Below, piece after piece: positions 4,554 through 6,311 of a stretch of 6,311 nt of DNA (the first letter of the stretch is position 1; every line of letters begins with the position of its first letter). Below the pieces are notes generated by a model. That model had not been told where the DNA came from, did not search any database, and worked only from the letters and a program-made list of their open reading frames with translations. The stretch covers positions 1 to 6,311 of the forward strand of contig JABEUL010000007.1 in the NCBI GenBank assembly GCA_013044465.1, in the 5' to 3' direction. The translations under genes and the position numbers were made by a program. The stretch comes from Acidimicrobiales bacterium (GTDB lineage: Bacteria; Actinomycetota; Acidimicrobiia; Acidimicrobiales; JABEUL01).

Positions 4554-6311
4554 ATGGCGATTTTGGGCCTTTTACTCTCGATACTTATAATTGTTTCATC
4601 TTCTCAATCGCCTCCTTCTCAAACTCATTTTTCAAGGCAGCTAGCTGCTCAAACTGCTCAGTCGAATCTTTCGCATCACTATGCATTGGCAAATGCTGGA
4701 ATATTAAGTGGGCCATCACTTCTGACCAATACCAAGAAGACAAATATTTCCGCTGCTAAACAACACCCTTATTCGCCCACGGCCTCTCCCTCTGAACTAC
4801 TAAGTAGCTCCAATTCCTGGCAGTCTATTGGTATCTTGTCTGGTCGATTGCTTGGAAGTTCATGCCCTACATACCAGGTTTGCTTCGCCATCGGAGAGGC
4901 AGCATACAGCCAATCGCCACTTATGGTTGAAACTATAAACGGTGGAGCAACTTGGAGTAACGTTACTCTTCCTTCTGCTGTTGCAGATACTCAAGCAATA
5001 GATTGTCCAACGATTCTTGAGTGTATAGTAGTTGGCAATTCCTACTGGGGATTTGGATATGGAATTTTCCAAACGCCGAACGCGGGCATTACATGGAATG
5101 TATCGGCGCCAAACATTTTAGGCGGCTTGGCAACTGTAACTTGCCCCAGCTCACTTGTGTGTTATGCAGGAGGAAAACCGAACCCGAGTATTATAATTTC
5201 CACCGATGGAGGAATCACTTGGAATCCGACCTCGCCTTTCCCTCCAGCGGAGGCAGTATCACTTTCATCAATTGCGTGTCCTGCGATCCAATTTTGCATT
5301 GCTGTTGGCCTTTATTCAAACCAATCAAACAACGGAGGAACTTCCGGAGGATTGATTTATTACACGTCGAATTTTGGGACAACATGGCAGTCAGTTAGCG
5401 TAAGCTCAGATTTTGGCACCTTCAACAGCGTGTCCTGTCCGTCTTCTACTTGGTGCATGGCAACAGGTGCCAATCTAATGGGCGAATCAGTTACGGCCGA
5501 TCTGTCATTTTCTTCACAGGTATTAGTTTCCACCTCATTTAATTTATCTCCAAACCCAGTAGGATCCGAGATGGCAATATTTTGCCAAGCGGTAATGCGT
5601 TGTCTCATGGCAGGGGGAACGCTTGGCAATATTTCTGAAATTTCATTTACTTCAGACGGTGGCAGTAGCATATCTGTTGAAACCGTGCCCTCACCGAGTC
5701 CGGATTTGGACCAACTGCAATGCGGGGTGGGTCCTGTACTCTGGTGTATTGTGAGTGGATCTAACCAAGATAACTCAACTACTTGGTTTTATGGAGCGAA
5801 CACGTATACTCCGGAAGTTCCAAACTTAGTTGCTCCCGCAATTTCTCCTTCGAGCCAATCCAACTTGAACCCAATTAACGCTCTAGTGCTTGGTGACTCT
5901 ATAGCTAAAGTTATCGGGATTGGCCTAAATGTTAACCAGTCAGCATATGGACTTCAATTCGGAAATCAGAGTGCAATAGGCTGTGGAATTGTCGGAATTC
6001 CAACTTATATTGATAAAGGCAACGTATCGACAAATCGGACACAGTGTGCTAGCTGGCAGTCTCAATTTTTGACAGCGGTATCATATGGACCAAAAATTGT
6101 TGTTCTTCTTGTCGGTCGTTGGGAGTCTTATACCTATGAGGTAAATAACTCATGGGTAAGTTTAGGTAATCCTATATACGATCAAATAATCGAGTCTTCT
6201 CTAAGACAAGCTATCTCAATCCTTTCTTCGAATGGCGCTCACGTCATTTTGGTTACGGAACCTTCTTGTGATAGCGGCGGACAATTAAATGGCACACCTT
6301 GGTCAGAAGAC
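4554..6311 (+). CDS. Second secreted seven-bladed Asp-box propeller-SGNH protein (partial, C-terminus beyond window)
   Basis: The frame is open from ATG 4554 to the right edge, giving 586 residues and no stop. Residues 2-15 are a hydrophobic signal core, followed by a Ser/Gln/Thr-rich stretch to about 86 that the first paralogue lacks. Seven repeats have Cys pairs at 104/110, 151/157, 197/203, 242/248, 295/301, 344/350 and 390/398. Asp-boxes lie at 127-134, 174-181, 216-223, 271-278 and, degenerate (Ile for Trp), 366-373; the fifth repeat has none. The SGNH domain starts at about 442 with LGDSIA (candidate Ser449), then GCGIV (476-480), GRWE (521-524) and GTPWSED (580-586); the expected DxxH lies outside the window. 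Domain order and spacing match the upstream gene, so this is a diverged tandem duplicate. The start is uncertain: an in-frame GTG at 4515 would add 13 residues including two Arg, a more normal signal n-region, but would precede the candidate promoter start. Neither start has a good Shine-Dalgarno. Likely role: extracellular esterase or acyltransferase, substrate unknown. Confidence 0.88.
   Translation, partial: MAILGLLLSILIIVSSSQSPPSQTHFSRQLAAQTAQSNLSHHYALANAGILSGPSLLTNTKKTNISAAKQHPYSPTASPSELLSSSNSWQSIGILSGRLLGSSCPTYQVCFAIGEAAYSQSPLMVETINGGATWSNVTLPSAVADTQAIDCPTILECIVVGNSYWGFGYGIFQTPNAGITWNVSAPNILGGLATVTCPSSLVCYAGGKPNPSIIISTDGGITWNPTSPFPPAEAVSLSSIACPAIQFCIAVGLYSNQSNNGGTSGGLIYYTSNFGTTWQSVSVSSDFGTFNSVSCPSSTWCMATGANLMGESVTADLSFSSQVLVSTSFNLSPNPVGSEMAIFCQAVMRCLMAGGTLGNISEISFTSDGGSSISVETVPSPSPDLDQLQCGVGPVLWCIVSGSNQDNSTTWFYGANTYTPEVPNLVAPAISPSSQSNLNPINALVLGDSIAKVIGIGLNVNQSAYGLQFGNQSAIGCGIVGIPTYIDKGNVSTNRTQCASWQSQFLTAVSYGPKIVVLLVGRWESYTYEVNNSWVSLGNPIYDQIIESSLRQAISILSSNGAHVILVTEPSCDSGGQLNGTPWSED

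Noticed and set aside
5021..5398. A 125-residue plus-strand open frame inside the second propeller gene
   Set aside because: It is out of frame with the long gene starting at 4554, which has clear repeats and an SGNH domain. Its own translation shows no recognisable motif and it has no ribosome site; it is a shadow frame.
5360..5671. A 103-residue minus-strand open frame
   Set aside because: It lies antisense to conserved repeats of the second propeller gene and has no family resemblance or start signal.
2235..5760. DNA-level direct repeats or a CRISPR-like array
   Set aside because: The periodicity of about 140 bases is at protein level within one reading frame. The repeat units differ too much in nucleotide sequence and there are no uniform spacers.

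Overview
The window looks like chromosomal DNA from a moderate-GC (roughly mid-40s % by eye) actinobacterium. An Acidimicrobiia-type lineage fits best. The basis is the paired FadE-type acyl-CoA dehydrogenases, GTG starts, and large secreted CPxxxxC/Asp-box repeat proteins ending in an SGNH domain of the kind attached to actinobacterial acyltransferase-3 proteins. The taxonomic placement is inference; there is no rRNA or marker gene here.

Left part (1-1912, minus strand): two adjacent acyl-CoA dehydrogenase genes in one probable operon. The upstream gene (1899-784) encodes a 371-residue subunit that lacks the usual EPxAGSD FAD loop. The downstream gene (752 to beyond base 1) encodes a subunit that has that loop and an isovaleryl-CoA-dehydrogenase-type candidate catalytic Glu. 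Such complementary neighbours are typical of heteromeric (alpha2beta2) actinobacterial FadE enzymes. A promoter whose -10 box lies inside a near-perfect palindrome (1921-1939) precedes the operon, which suggests repression by a dimeric regulator.

Middle (1900-2054): divergent control region. Towards the right it has a -10-like box at 2012-2017 and a perfect 7-bp inverted repeat (2024-2041) at the expected transcription start.

Right part (2055-6311, plus strand): two tandem, diverged paralogues. The first is complete (768 residues). The second runs off the right edge (586 residues visible). Each has an export signal, then seven repeats of about 47 residues, then an SGNH hydrolase/acyltransferase domain. 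Every repeat carries a Cys pair (C-P-x4-C in most), and most also carry an Asp-box ([ST]-x-[DN]-x-G-x-x-W). I read the repeats as a seven-bladed, disulfide-stitched beta-propeller. The first protein also has a Ser/Thr/Asn-rich linker and a C-terminal membrane anchor. Together they suggest a cell-surface enzyme acting on an acylated glycan or similar polymer, with the propeller as a binding or scaffold module. The function is not established. This propeller-SGNH pair is the most interesting content of the window.

No tRNA, rRNA, CRISPR array or mobile element was seen.
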